Below, piece by piece: positions 30,186 through 40,382 of a stretch of 64,000 nucleotides of DNA. This DNA comes from Gammaproteobacteria bacterium (lineage in GTDB: Bacteria > Pseudomonadota > Gammaproteobacteria > Pseudomonadales > Pseudohongiellaceae). Both the position numbers and the translations under genes were made by a program. A model generated the notes under the pieces. It was given only the letters and a program-made list of their open reading frames with translations, did not search any database and had not been told where the DNA came from. Each line of letters starts with the position of its first letter. Within the stretch, counting starts at the first letter, position 1. The stretch covers positions 62,001-126,000 of the forward strand of contig JAPPOG010000004.1 of assembly GCA_028818225.1 (NCBI GenBank), in the 5' to 3' direction.

Positions 30186-31166
30186 CTATTGTTCAGAATT
30201 TTGTTTTTCCAGGTTTCTTGCCACTGAAAGAATATTAATCAGACCATAGTTGCCCTCATGGCAGGCAAATTCATACAGAGGCTGGTCGCCACGAACCATT
30301 GGAAAAGCGACCATCCAGTCGCTCTCCCAGGTTGTTTCATCCATAACCTTGAGGCTATATTCCAGCTGATCTTCGTTATTGCGTCGAAAGCGCTCTTCTA
30401 TTTCCAGATTGACGTTAGCGCGTCGAAAACTGCTTTTCTGTGAGAAGTTTTTGCTTCGCACCACCAGGGTGTCTCCTTCCCAGTGACCTCGAGAATCACC
30501 ATGCCATTGCCTCAATGTGTCAGGGAGATGAGGTCGGCCATCTATTGGAATTATGCGTACATCATGCACCATTTCTACGTAGAACATGACGTGGGTTGGG
30601 GTTTGCAAAATTTTCAGGTTGTTATTATATGCCTGAGGCAACATTCCCTGAGGCATTCCCCAGGTAATGCAGCGCTCATTGAGAGAACGGTCGATCCAGC
30701 TATCGGCGGGACCGCGGCCTTCCCGCGCTTTTGCTCTCGCTTCAGCTTCTCTTATTGCTTCTTCAGTATAAGGAGGAATTCGGCCGTTACTCGGATTAAC
30801 AACCAGGGAAGTTTGTCCAGTGGCAACTACTGTTGAGCCATAATCCAGATCGCCGGGATCATGCACCGATAATCCTCCTCTGCCTGAGTCAAGCGGTCGG
30901 CCATCTTCGCGCCTGGCGCTGGCGGCTTCGTAGTCCCTGATCTCATCAGGTGTGAAAAAGGCTTTATCTGCGAATCTTTCTGGCCTTTCCAGTGGCGTTA
31001 TCGTGCGTCTGTCCCAGACACCCTGGATATTTGGGTGGCCCCACGGAGTCCTATCAAGTAGGTAGGAGTCCAGATTCTGATTGATCGATTGGGCTTGAGA
31101 AGATAGGGATACCACTGCAAGGCTGATACTTGCGCCTGCAACTGCAAAGAGTCGTCGATTGAGCAT
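30186..31166 (-). CDS. Exported protein of unknown function, family X paralog 3
   Basis: DRTPWGHPNIQGVWDRRTITPLERPERFA...AYNNNLKILQT...EGDTLVVRSKNF...YEFACHEGNYGLINIL. Confidence 0.75.
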   Translation of the reverse strand: MLNRRLFAVAGASISLAVVSLSSQAQSINQNLDSYLLDRTPWGHPNIQGVWDRRTITPLERPERFADKAFFTPDEIRDYEAASARREDGRPLDSGRGGLSVHDPGDLDYGSTVVATGQTSLVVNPSNGRIPPYTEEAIREAEARAKAREGRGPADSWIDRSLNERCITWGMPQGMLPQAYNNNLKILQTPTHVMFYVEMVHDVRIIPIDGRPHLPDTLRQWHGDSRGHWEGDTLVVRSKNFSQKSSFRRANVNLEIEERFRRNNEDQLEYSLKVMDETTWESDWMVAFPMVRGDQPLYEFACHEGNYGLINILSVARNLEKQNSEQ

Positions 31167-31241
31167 GGTTATCTCCTGCCTTCTTTTAGTTGTACCTATT
31201 CTAGGATTTTTACCCGATGCGGGCTAGCTAAAGTAGGGAGT

Positions 31242-32486
31242 TTAGATTCGGTGCGCTTCCAATATCCGTTCGTTAAGGGCAATGCCGTAGCCGGGTCTGT
31301 CAGATACGGCGATTGACCCATTTTGGAAAGCTTCGTTGGGCTCGGTCAATGAGCTCCTCCAAAGTTGTTCGCCCCATTGATATTCAAGAATGTCGAAATT
31401 AGGGAGGGCGGCGCAAAGTGCAACGGAAGCTGCGGTTGAAACAGGGCCACTGGGATTGTGTGGTGATACTTTAATGTCATAGCTTTCAGCTAGCGCTGAT
31501 ATTTTTACCGCTTCCCACATCCCGCCGCAGTGTTTTACATCGGGCATGATAATGTCTACCGCCTGTTGTTCGCAGAGAGGACGAAAGCCCTCTGTACCAA
31601 ATAAAAATTCCCCCCCGGCCAGCACCTGGGAGATTGCGTCATGTATTGTTTTGGTATTTTCGGTTTGGGTTGGTGCTACCGGCTCTTCATACCAACTCAA
31701 GTTTGCTGCTTCCAATTCGGCAGCAACATCGATAGATAGATCTGTGTCAAAAAAGCTGTGAGCATCGATTTTGATGGCAATATCATCACCGACTCGCTCA
31801 CGCATGGCATAGACGCATTCAATACCAAGTTCTCTCGCAGCCTGAATTTCTTCAGCGGGTGAATCGAGTGCAGGAAAACCATCGAACGGCGCGGCTTTGA
31901 TGGCCCTGAAACCATCAGCAACGGCTCGTTCTGCATTCTCCGCAAAACCTTCAGGTCCACGATTAGTGGTCGCTCGATTAATATTGGCATAGACCGGGAG
32001 ATCGCTATGCAGCTGCCCGCCGAGCAGATTGTAAAATGGCACTCCGAGAGACCTGGCCATTAAATCCCATAAGGCCTGTTCAATGGCGCTAAACGCTGTA
32101 GCAAGCACTCGATCGCCAGCGGAGGCCTGTTGCCAGCCCCGCCGGCGATACTGCTGAATCGCGAAAGCTGATTCGCCTTCCACCATGCGATAAAACTGAT
32201 TTAGCTCGCCAAGTTCAGCTCTTCGCCCCAGAGAAGCTTCACCAATACCAGTAATGCCATTACTGCCAGTCAGGCGCACGAGTATCCAGTTGGTTCTATT
32301 GGTCACCGCAACAGTATGGACCTCCATGTTTCTGATTCGCACATTGCGATCAGCATTTGTTGCCTGAGCAAAAACATTTCCCAGCTTGGTCATTGCCATG
32401 GAGCTAGTGAGCAGGACAGTGTTTTGAATAAAGTGCCGACGGGTTTGCAAGTGAGGAGAATCCATTATTGTTTTTATGTGGGTCAT
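31242..32486 (-). CDS. Enolase-superfamily (mandelate racemase/muconate lactonizing-like) enzyme
   Basis: GIGEASLGRRAE; IKIDAHSFFD; WYEEPVAPTQ; DIIMPDVKHCGGMWEA. Confidence 0.85.
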   Translation of the reverse strand: MTHIKTIMDSPHLQTRRHFIQNTVLLTSSMAMTKLGNVFAQATNADRNVRIRNMEVHTVAVTNRTNWILVRLTGSNGITGIGEASLGRRAELGELNQFYRMVEGESAFAIQQYRRRGWQQASAGDRVLATAFSAIEQALWDLMARSLGVPFYNLLGGQLHSDLPVYANINRATTNRGPEGFAENAERAVADGFRAIKAAPFDGFPALDSPAEEIQAARELGIECVYAMRERVGDDIAIKIDAHSFFDTDLSIDVAAELEAANLSWYEEPVAPTQTENTKTIHDAISQVLAGGEFLFGTEGFRPLCEQQAVDIIMPDVKHCGGMWEAVKISALAESYDIKVSPHNPSGPVSTAASVALCAALPNFDILEYQWGEQLWRSSLTEPNEAFQNGSIAVSDRPGYGIALNERILEAHRI

Positions 32487-32582
32487 GATCTTGAATCCGG
32501 CGGTGTAATTCAAGCGCTTCCAGTAAACACAAAGCCCGCAAAGCCCATGCAAATTGCGCCGCGCAGGAAAGCGAGAATAAGT

Positions 32583-32625
32583 TTGACAGGGCGAAAATAA
32601 TTGTCCTATTATAACTAGGACAATT
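32583..32625 (+). promoter_or_regulatory. sigma70-like promoter (TTGACA-N18-TATTAT) overlapped by a perfect palindromic operator candidate
   Basis: TTGACA 32583-32588; TATTAT 32607-32612; aattgtccta-ttataac-taggacaatt at 32599-32625. Confidence 0.7.
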
Positions 32626-32640
32626 GGGTTATTATAAAAT

Positions 32641-33036
32641 ATGATAATTACCATTGACTTATACAATTCTCGCCCGGCTTATCTGCAGATAAGCGATGCG
32701 GTGCGCAAAGCTATCGCCCTTGGCGCATTGCAGGCCGGAGACAAACTTCCGCCTATCCGAGAGACCGCCATCAATACCCGGGTCAACCGTAACACTGTGA
32801 GCCGCGCCTACCTGGAATTGGAGCAACATGGCTTGGTGCAGGGGCGCCAGGGGTCCGGGTTCTATGTTACCGAAGATGGTGCAAAGCAAGAGAAACAGGC
32901 CCGCCGCGAATCACTGCAACTCAAAATCGGAGAGTTATTGGCTGAAGCGGAACTTACTGATTTAAGCAGTGATGAACTTCTGCAGATGGTGGAAGCTGAA
33001 CTGAGCACATTAGCAAAAGAGGGGAACTCCAAATGA
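32641..33036 (+). CDS. GntR family regulator (YtrA-like)
   Basis: LQISDAVRKAIALGALQAGDKLPPIRETAINTRVNRNTVSRAYLELEQHGLVQGRQGSGFYV. Confidence 0.9.
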   Translation: MIITIDLYNSRPAYLQISDAVRKAIALGALQAGDKLPPIRETAINTRVNRNTVSRAYLELEQHGLVQGRQGSGFYVTEDGAKQEKQARRESLQLKIGELLAEAELTDLSSDELLQMVEAELSTLAKEGNSK

Positions 33037-33880
33037 GTGATTGGGCCATAGAAACTGTAAATTTTGGTCAGCGATTTGGAGCTAACTGGGCGGTTAAGAA
33101 TTTAAACCTGCAAGTACCTCAAGGTTCGGTTTTTGGCTTGCTCGGTGAAAATGGCGCGGGTAAATCAACTACCATACAGATGTTAATGGGTCTGCTACCA
33201 CCCAGTGAAGGTCATTCCCGAGTGCTCGGCCTTGATCCGGTGCGAGATGAAATGGGAGTCAAGTCGAGAGTCGGTTATGTGCCGGAGCAATATGGTTTCT
33301 ATGAATGGATGCGGGTTAAGGAAATCACAGCATTTGTTGCTGCTTATCACTCCAATTGGAATTACGCATTACAAAAAGAGCTGATTGCAGAGTTTTCCCT
33401 TAATGAAGAGAACAAAGTACGAGGGCTTTCAAAAGGTATGCGTGCCAAGTTGGCGTTTTCGATGAGCCTGCTGGTGGACTAGATCCAGCGGCGCGTCGAA
33501 ACTTTATCGAAACTATTCTTGGTCGCTATCAGCAAACTGGCAAAACCATCCTGGTTTCCTCCCATCTTCTTAATGAATTTTCTGGCCTCATTGATCATGT
33601 CGCTTTTAACAAAGAAGGCAGTGTGGATCTGGTAGCACCACTGGAGCAATTGCAGAAGCAGATGAAGCGTGTACGAATGGTGTTCGAAAGTGGCACTCCA
33701 GAATCATTAAATATCGAAGGAAGTATCGAGACCAAATTAAACGGTCGTGAAGCTGTTGCGACATTTAATAACTTTGATGAGCAGGAATCGCTGTCGCAGG
33801 TTAATGCCCTGAAACCCAGTCACATAACTATCGAAGATCTTTCCCTGGAAGACATCTTTGTGGCGCGGTTCAACGCATGA
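33033..33880 (+). pseudogene. ABC transporter ATP-binding protein with an internal deletion and frameshift at Walker B
   Basis: Walker A GENGAGKST; signature LSKGMRAKLAF; then frame switches to DEPAGGLDPAARRNFIETILGRYQQTGKTILVSSHLLNEF (frame 2 from 33461). Confidence 0.8.
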
Positions 33881-33888
33881 GCTAAACC

Positions 33889-35349
33889 ATGTTTACGCCA
33901 ATTTTCAATACAGGATTTAGACTTTCACTACGCTGGCTGCTGGTATATCCCATAATCCTGGCGAACTGGATTATTGCCTATTATTTGCTGGCAGATCGGC
34001 TCGGCTGGGACGTCAGCTATCTGACCTTCATCAAAGGAAGCTTGGCGGCTGCCTTCATCATGAACACGCTAATTGCTATCATTGTTGGATTAAGCGTATA
34101 TGTTGATGATGTTACGAATGGAACAGATAAATTCCTATATAGATTACCTTTGTCGAGAACTCGCATTTTGCAGGAAAAATTCCTGGCCGGACTCTCCTAT
34201 CTGTTACTCCTATATTTGGTGGCTGTAATTTATCACATGGCTTTTATGCCTGAAGGAGTTTCAGTTTTTGAGAGCAACCTCGATAGAGATATCGGTAATT
34301 ACAGAACCAATCTATTTGTGGCCATGTTTTCGGCCTACATTTTCTCAATCGGGATTTCCTTGCTGATTCAGCAACAGATTCTCGTCTTTATTGCTGCATT
34401 TCTGTTAGAAGTTTTAATGTGGACAGGACTGCAGGTTGTATTGACTCAGTTTGCACTCAACCTGGAAGGCGCCTTTATTGCACTGACTTACCTGTTTCTC
34501 TTCTTCGTACTACCAGTAGTGCTGGTTTGGAAAAAATGGAACCTTGCCTTAAACCCCTCGTTTTGGGGAACTCCTCAATCGCGTACCTTGTTTAAGGGGC
34601 TGGTCTGGAAACATGTAGCACAAGACGGCATGTTAAATGGCATTGCTATTGGTTTGTTTCTTGCTACAGGTTTGTATGCTCTCTTAGGTCCGGATACCAG
34701 CAGCATTGCTTCAAGATTGGAGGTCTGGGAAATCCAGAATGGGATTCCTTATTTGTTCATGGTCGCCCTAGCTCTGTTTTTGCCGGTTGCTGCAGGGGCT
34801 GGCGCTTACTCATCGATGGAAGGACAGGGCTTGGATTGCGTAATGTATTTGCATCCTGTTTTCCGTACACAGTTATTTTTCTCGAAGATAGTAGCGGCGC
34901 TACCAATAATGATCATTTCCTACTTTGCATTATTAGTAACCGTAGGAGACAGATGGTCTTGGATATCGCTATTAGTCTGGGTACCGTTTTCCTATAGCAT
35001 TGCGCTGCATATCAGTTTATGGATTAGATCAGTAGTGCTAATAATTCTGGCGGCGGTTAGCTGGGCTATTTTTATTCTTTCATTTACTATGATCTGGATG
35101 GAAGAAACCGTTGAATTTTTATTCTTTGGTGCCTGGGTGCCAGTTAATGACGTGCAAATCGTTGCGCTCCTCCCACTTTCTTTATTGACTTTTGGCGGAA
35201 TTGTTTCTTCCTGGCATATGGCGATAAATAGAAAATTCCTGGCATCCTCTGATGCTTTTAAAATGCGTTTCAATGTGGTGGAGTTGGCGGCCGTGTATGC
35301 GTTCACCATAATTGGAGTCGGTACAGCGCAGTTGTTTTTTACGCTTTAA
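33889..35349 (+). CDS. ABC transporter permease-like membrane protein
   Basis: 486 aa, many TM segments, directly after the ABC ATPase. Confidence 0.75.
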   Translation: MFTPIFNTGFRLSLRWLLVYPIILANWIIAYYLLADRLGWDVSYLTFIKGSLAAAFIMNTLIAIIVGLSVYVDDVTNGTDKFLYRLPLSRTRILQEKFLAGLSYLLLLYLVAVIYHMAFMPEGVSVFESNLDRDIGNYRTNLFVAMFSAYIFSIGISLLIQQQILVFIAAFLLEVLMWTGLQVVLTQFALNLEGAFIALTYLFLFFVLPVVLVWKKWNLALNPSFWGTPQSRTLFKGLVWKHVAQDGMLNGIAIGLFLATGLYALLGPDTSSIASRLEVWEIQNGIPYLFMVALALFLPVAAGAGAYSSMEGQGLDCVMYLHPVFRTQLFFSKIVAALPIMIISYFALLVTVGDRWSWISLLVWVPFSYSIALHISLWIRSVVLIILAAVSWAIFILSFTMIWMEETVEFLFFGAWVPVNDVQIVALLPLSLLTFGGIVSSWHMAINRKFLASSDAFKMRFNVVELAAVYAFTIIGVGTAQLFFTL

Positions 35350-35539
35350 GTGGGCGTTTAAAAGTTTATAGCGATTCCAAAAGCGCTCTAGACTTGGTTT
35401 TAATCCAATCAAAGAGTGCGAAATCTGCGGCTTACTATTCCTGATACTTTTTTAAAATTCGCTTGCTCTTCCCCTCGAGTTGCAGGTCGCTTGGCGCCTA
35501 TGGAGCTAATTACATACTCTGCCATTGTGGTGAAACTCC

Positions 35540-35830
35540 TTATTCATCCAGCTTGAATCCCGATTGAATGCCGCCGGTTAATCTGGCTACCAGATTATAG
35601 AGCACCGCACCAATAGCTCCGGCGATAAAACCAGTAAATGCAAAGAGTAGAGGCATGCCAATTAAAGCGAGGAATGCAAGTGCAGTTCCAGTGTTAAGGT
35701 TATTCGAAAGGATTTCAAAGAAGAGTCCGCCAAAAGAGTAAAGGACACCGCAAACAAGGCCAGCAATTCCCATGATAAAGGCAATAAGTTTTGCGAAGAA
35801 CAGTATTTCTATACTTTTTATTCTGGTCAT
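35540..35830 (-). CDS. Small hypothetical membrane protein
   Basis: 96 aa with TM segments. Confidence 0.55.
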   Translation of the reverse strand: MTRIKSIEILFFAKLIAFIMGIAGLVCGVLYSFGGLFFEILSNNLNTGTALAFLALIGMPLLFAFTGFIAGAIGAVLYNLVARLTGGIQSGFKLDE

Positions 35831-36108
35831 TGACTTATTCCTCTAATCTATTCTTTTCCCTGCGAGATTTCTTTCAAAGCGGAGCACCGCACTGCAGCCA
35901 CCGCTGTCGGCATTGACACTAGAATGAAGCTTGCAATATATGCTGAAAAATTTGGATGATTGGACTGGAAATATAACAAATTCCATATTTAATAGGACCG
36001 AAGACGAGGTTTTTGTCTAAAGATGGCGGTGAATTTCACCACTATGCAGGTATAAACACATGTGTACTTAATTTTATATCCTGATATATAAGCATTAGCA
36101 GGTAAAAA

Positions 36109-37104
36109 ATGGAAATTGAACAATTAACGCGATGTTTGCAAGCATTCAGTCGGCATTGCTATGGAGACGTTGGGGTTGAGGTTATAGATGTCTTTCAAAT
36201 GCCAGGACATGCAGGATTCTCTTATGGCTATTCAGTGCTGCGCGCGGGCAATATAGAGAAGTGGTACATCCGTCTTCCGCCGCCCAATGTTAAATTGCAA
36301 GGGACAGCAGATGTTTTACGGCAGGTTGCCGCATTAGAAGTAATGCCTGACTCTGTTCCCCATTGTAACGTCAAGTGGTCCGGGGCTGATCCTCAGTGGT
36401 TCGGATGCCCCTATTTTGTTGTTCCACAGCTTGCGGGCGATGTCGTGCGAGTAAACGATGGTCAGATCGCAAAGCTGGATTCAGATACCCGTATGGACAT
36501 GGCTCGTCAAGCCATTAGAGCTCTGGCAGAAATTCATCGAATCGACTGGCGCCAGGTGCCTTACCTGGGGGATCCAATATCCCTTGAGAGTGATATTTAT
36601 CGCTGGGATCGATTTGTGGAAAAAGCAGCCGACGCCGAGAAACTAAGATTAGTGCCGGAGGTAAAGCAACTCTTGCTTGATAAGTTGCCAGCTGAGTCAC
36701 CAATTGGAATCTTTCATGGCGATTTTCAATGGTCGAATTTGTTCTACTCTGACACTATGCAATTGCTTGCAGTAATCGATTGGGAGCTGGTAGGGGTAGG
36801 CACAACTTTGAATGACATCGGCTGGTTTGCAACTTTCAACGATCCAGAAGCCTGGGCAGATTCAAACCATGGCGATTACGTCATGCCCCATGCTGAAGAA
36901 TTGATAACGATGTATGAAGAAGCCTGGGGTGAAGAGCTGCCTGCGATAGACTGGTTCAGGGCCTTGGCGGGCTACAAGTTTGCAATTATTACCGGATTTA
37001 ACCTGATGCTACATAGGCGGGGAAAGCGTCATGACCCGGTCTGGGAAATAACAAAAGATTCGATGGAATCCTTACTGCAAAGAGCTCATGTTCTTTTGAG
37101 TTAA
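36109..37104 (+). CDS. APH-family phosphotransferase
   Basis: IGIFHGDFQWSNLFY; LLAVIDWELVGVGTTLNDIGWF. Confidence 0.88.
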   Translation: MEIEQLTRCLQAFSRHCYGDVGVEVIDVFQMPGHAGFSYGYSVLRAGNIEKWYIRLPPPNVKLQGTADVLRQVAALEVMPDSVPHCNVKWSGADPQWFGCPYFVVPQLAGDVVRVNDGQIAKLDSDTRMDMARQAIRALAEIHRIDWRQVPYLGDPISLESDIYRWDRFVEKAADAEKLRLVPEVKQLLLDKLPAESPIGIFHGDFQWSNLFYSDTMQLLAVIDWELVGVGTTLNDIGWFATFNDPEAWADSNHGDYVMPHAEELITMYEEAWGEELPAIDWFRALAGYKFAIITGFNLMLHRRGKRHDPVWEITKDSMESLLQRAHVLLS

Positions 37105-37196
37105 GATTTTATTGTAAAACTCCTGTGATACACTTAGCGCCCTGCATTACCCATGTCTTGCAATCATCACTTTTAAAACTCTCTTCGGGGGAATGA

Positions 37197-37778
37197 GTGC
37201 AAAAAGAATTACTCTCGCGGCGCGCCTTTTTTAATTCGCTGAAAGATGCAACTGGCAAATCAGTCATTTTATTATCGATGCCCGCATTGCTGCATGCGTG
37301 TCGTGAATCTCGACAGGCACGATTGGCCGGGGAAGATTTTCAGACTATAACCGAAGAAGAGGCGATTGAGTTTGACGCCATCACGGCAAGAATAATACCT
37401 ACTACCGAAACTGCTGGAGCCAGGGAAGCGGGTGTTGTCTTTTTCATGGATGCAGTACTCGGGGACAGCAGGGAAGAGCAGCATGCCATACTCAAAGATG
37501 GTTTAAGAGAACTGCAATCAGCTGCAGTGCAAGAATTCGATGTTGCTTACTTTCATTTACTGGATGCAAGGCAGCAAGATCAGCTAATCGAGAGTATTTC
37601 GGACACATCTTTCTTTTTTACCCTGCGTTATCTCACCATCGCTGGCATGTTTTCTCTGCCTGAATACGGTGGCAATCGTGATTTTGTTGGGTACGATGTA
37701 ATCGGCTACCAGAACCGGGGAGCATGGACTCAACCTTACAGTTTTTATGATGCTGATTTTACGGAGCGAGGCGAGTAG
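37197..37778 (+). CDS. Gluconate 2-dehydrogenase subunit 3 family protein
   Basis: FDAITARIIPTTETAGAREAGVVFFMDAVL; GYDVIGYQ; paired with GMC oxidoreductase. Confidence 0.85.
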   Translation: MQKELLSRRAFFNSLKDATGKSVILLSMPALLHACRESRQARLAGEDFQTITEEEAIEFDAITARIIPTTETAGAREAGVVFFMDAVLGDSREEQHAILKDGLRELQSAAVQEFDVAYFHLLDARQQDQLIESISDTSFFFTLRYLTIAGMFSLPEYGGNRDFVGYDVIGYQNRGAWTQPYSFYDADFTERGE

Positions 37779-37780
37779 TA

Positions 37781-39457
37781 ATGGCCCAGGCGTCCAATCC
37801 AGCTGTCAGCTTTGATACCCGGGAGGAAGTGGACTTCGTTGTAGTGGGTTCTGGTGCGGCGGGCGGCATCATGGCCAAAGAGTTAGCCGCTGCTGGACAT
37901 TCGGTAGTAGTGCTGGAACAGGGGCCTCACCTACAGGCAGTGGATTTCAAACACGATGAATGGGGTTACCAACATAATAATGATCTGGTCTGGAGTACTC
38001 GCCATGGAAACCGACAGACTTTCCGTCGTAATGAAAATGAAGAAGCAACCTTGCAGGAATCAGTTTTAGGCTACGCTCATAATGTTGGTGGTAGCAGTGT
38101 TCATTTTTCTGGAAACTTCTGGCGTTTTCGCCCAATTGATTTCATGGAAGCAAGTGTCAGGGGTACTATCGCTGGAACAAATTTTGCCGACTGGCCCATC
38201 AGTTATGAAGACCTCGAGCCCTATTACACCAAAGTAGATTGGGAGATAGGAGTTTCTGGATTGCAAGGTCCCTGGGATCCGCCTCGATCAAGAGACTATC
38301 CCTGTCCTCCTATGCCCATAAAAGGCTCCGATGTGTTACTGGAGCGTGCGGCAAAACAAATGGGATTAACGTCTTACCCGGCGCCAGTCGCAATACTGTC
38401 GCAACCCCATAATGGAAGACCTGCATGCATCCATTGTGGTTTTTGTAATGGCTATGGTTGTGAGGTGAATGCTAAATCTTCATCCATGGTGACAATGATT
38501 CCTTTAGCGTTAGCAACGGGAACATGTGAGCTTCGAACCATGGCAACGGTATCCCAGATAAATACCGGTGAGTCAGGTCGGGTAACTGAAGTAGTGTATT
38601 TTGATGAAAACGGAACGGAGCAGGCGCAGCGCACCAGAGCTGCAGTGTTATGTGCTAACGGTGCGGAAACGCCGCGCCTGTTGTTAATGTCGGCCAATAG
38701 CATGTTTCCGGATGGACTCGCTAATGCCAGCGGTTTTGTCGGCCAGAACTTAATGTTCAATGGTTACTCTTCTGTCGTAGGACTTTTCGATGAGCCAGTA
38801 AACGCCTGGAAGAGTGTGCCTACTACCAGGGTGGTTCATGACTTTTACGAACTTGATGAAAGCCTGGGTTTTTATGGCGGTGGAGGGATCGATGGGCGCC
38901 ACCCCACGGCGGGAACGCCTCTTGGCTTTGCGTTGTCGGCACCCGATATGTTTGGCTCTCCCAGTTGGGGTGCCGAGTTTAAGGAGAATCTTGCCTTTCA
39001 ATTCTCCCATTGTGCTGCCTTTGATGGGCACTCTACATCATTACCACTGGCAACCAATAACGTGACCCTCGATCCGAATTACCAGGATGATTTTGGCAGA
39101 CCAGCAATTCGTTGCACTTATTCTGATCATCCCGATGACCTGGCAACCATGGAATGGTTCCTGAACAAGACAGTTGAATTAATGGAAGTGGCTGGCGCAA
39201 ATAGTATCAATGGCTTCTATCCTGAAACCGGGCAAACCGGTAACGTGCATTTACTCGGTACCTGCAGGATGGGAGATGATCCAATGACGTCGGTAATTAA
39301 TTCGGATCATCGGGCCCATGATGTTCCTAATCTATTCATGTGTGATGGTAGTTCGCTGGTTACAGGCGGTCGCGGTCAGCCAACTATGACTATAATGGCA
39401 TTAGCATTCAGAGCGGCTGATCGAATAAACCAGCTTGCACAAAGGAATGAGATTTAA
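37781..39457 (+). CDS. GMC family FAD-dependent oxidoreductase
   Basis: VVGSGAAGGIMAKELAAAGHSVVVLEQG; C-terminal DGSSLVTGGRGQPTMTIMALAFRAAD. Confidence 0.92.
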   Translation: MAQASNPAVSFDTREEVDFVVVGSGAAGGIMAKELAAAGHSVVVLEQGPHLQAVDFKHDEWGYQHNNDLVWSTRHGNRQTFRRNENEEATLQESVLGYAHNVGGSSVHFSGNFWRFRPIDFMEASVRGTIAGTNFADWPISYEDLEPYYTKVDWEIGVSGLQGPWDPPRSRDYPCPPMPIKGSDVLLERAAKQMGLTSYPAPVAILSQPHNGRPACIHCGFCNGYGCEVNAKSSSMVTMIPLALATGTCELRTMATVSQINTGESGRVTEVVYFDENGTEQAQRTRAAVLCANGAETPRLLLMSANSMFPDGLANASGFVGQNLMFNGYSSVVGLFDEPVNAWKSVPTTRVVHDFYELDESLGFYGGGGIDGRHPTAGTPLGFALSAPDMFGSPSWGAEFKENLAFQFSHCAAFDGHSTSLPLATNNVTLDPNYQDDFGRPAIRCTYSDHPDDLATMEWFLNKTVELMEVAGANSINGFYPETGQTGNVHLLGTCRMGDDPMTSVINSDHRAHDVPNLFMCDGSSLVTGGRGQPTMTIMALAFRAADRINQLAQRNEI

Positions 39458-39524
39458 ATTCAAAACAGTTTTGGACAAGCGACCAAAACATTAATAAAGT
39501 TAGTGTTTCTTCGCAGGTAACTAG

Positions 39525-40376
39525 ATGAAGTCGACAGCAAAAGGAAAAGCTCAAAAAAATAAAAGCAAGCAAACTCTGGCGGATAAAGCTGACAAATTCG
39601 ATTGCTATCAGAAGTCAGTTCAGGAACCGGAGCATGAAGTCGACATCTTCATTCAGGCATACAAGGAAGCCTACAATCGTAAGCCGTTAAAACTGCGCGA
39701 AGATTTTTGCGGTACCTTTGCGGTGTGTTGTTCCTGGGTCGAATCAGATGCCAAGCGATCTGCCTGGGGAGTAGATCTTTGTGATGAAACTCTGCAGTGG
39801 GGCAAGGACAATAATCTTAGCAAACTAAAACAAAAAGAAGCCAAGCGTGTCACGGTATTGGAACAAGACGTAAGAGAATTCAATACCCCTCAGGCTGATG
39901 TGTTAGCCGCGCAGAATTTTTCGTTTTGGATCTTCAAAACACGGGAAGAAGTGATCGAATATTTCAAGATCGCCCGTGCCAACCTTGCATCAGAGGGTGT
40001 AATTGTCATGGATATGATGGGTGGCCGAGATTGTTACGACAGCGATATTATCGACAAGCGCACCATCGTAAAGGGCAAGAAAGGGTTCAAGTATCACTGG
40101 GAGCAAGCCTACTTCAATCCGGTAAATTCTGATTGCATTTTTTACATTCACTTCAAGTTTGCCGATGGCAGTAAGATGAAAAAAGCTTTTCGGTATGACT
40201 GGCGTTTCTGGACCATTCCCGAAGTTCGGGAAATGTTACTGGAAGCGGGCTTTAGGGATACTGTCGTTTACTGGGAAGAAGATGACGATGACGACGATGC
40301 AGATGCCGTCTGGTCCCGGGTGGAGGAAGCGCCAAACGATTATAGTTGGTTATGCTATGTTGTCGGCATCAAGTAA
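39525..40376 (+). CDS. Class I SAM-dependent methyltransferase
   Basis: LREDFCGTFAVCCSWV; SAWGVDLCDETLQWG; VIVMDMMGGRDCYD; acidic EEDDDDDDADA run near C-terminus. Confidence 0.75.
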   Translation: MKSTAKGKAQKNKSKQTLADKADKFDCYQKSVQEPEHEVDIFIQAYKEAYNRKPLKLREDFCGTFAVCCSWVESDAKRSAWGVDLCDETLQWGKDNNLSKLKQKEAKRVTVLEQDVREFNTPQADVLAAQNFSFWIFKTREEVIEYFKIARANLASEGVIVMDMMGGRDCYDSDIIDKRTIVKGKKGFKYHWEQAYFNPVNSDCIFYIHFKFADGSKMKKAFRYDWRFWTIPEVREMLLEAGFRDTVVYWEEDDDDDDADAVWSRVEEAPNDYSWLCYVVGIK

Positions 40377-40382
40377 CTTAAT

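Noticed and set aside
40280-40310. Asp-rich GAT/GAC run (EEDDDDDDADA) in the methyltransferase
   Set aside because: Low-complexity acidic stretch in frame; not enough to claim a function
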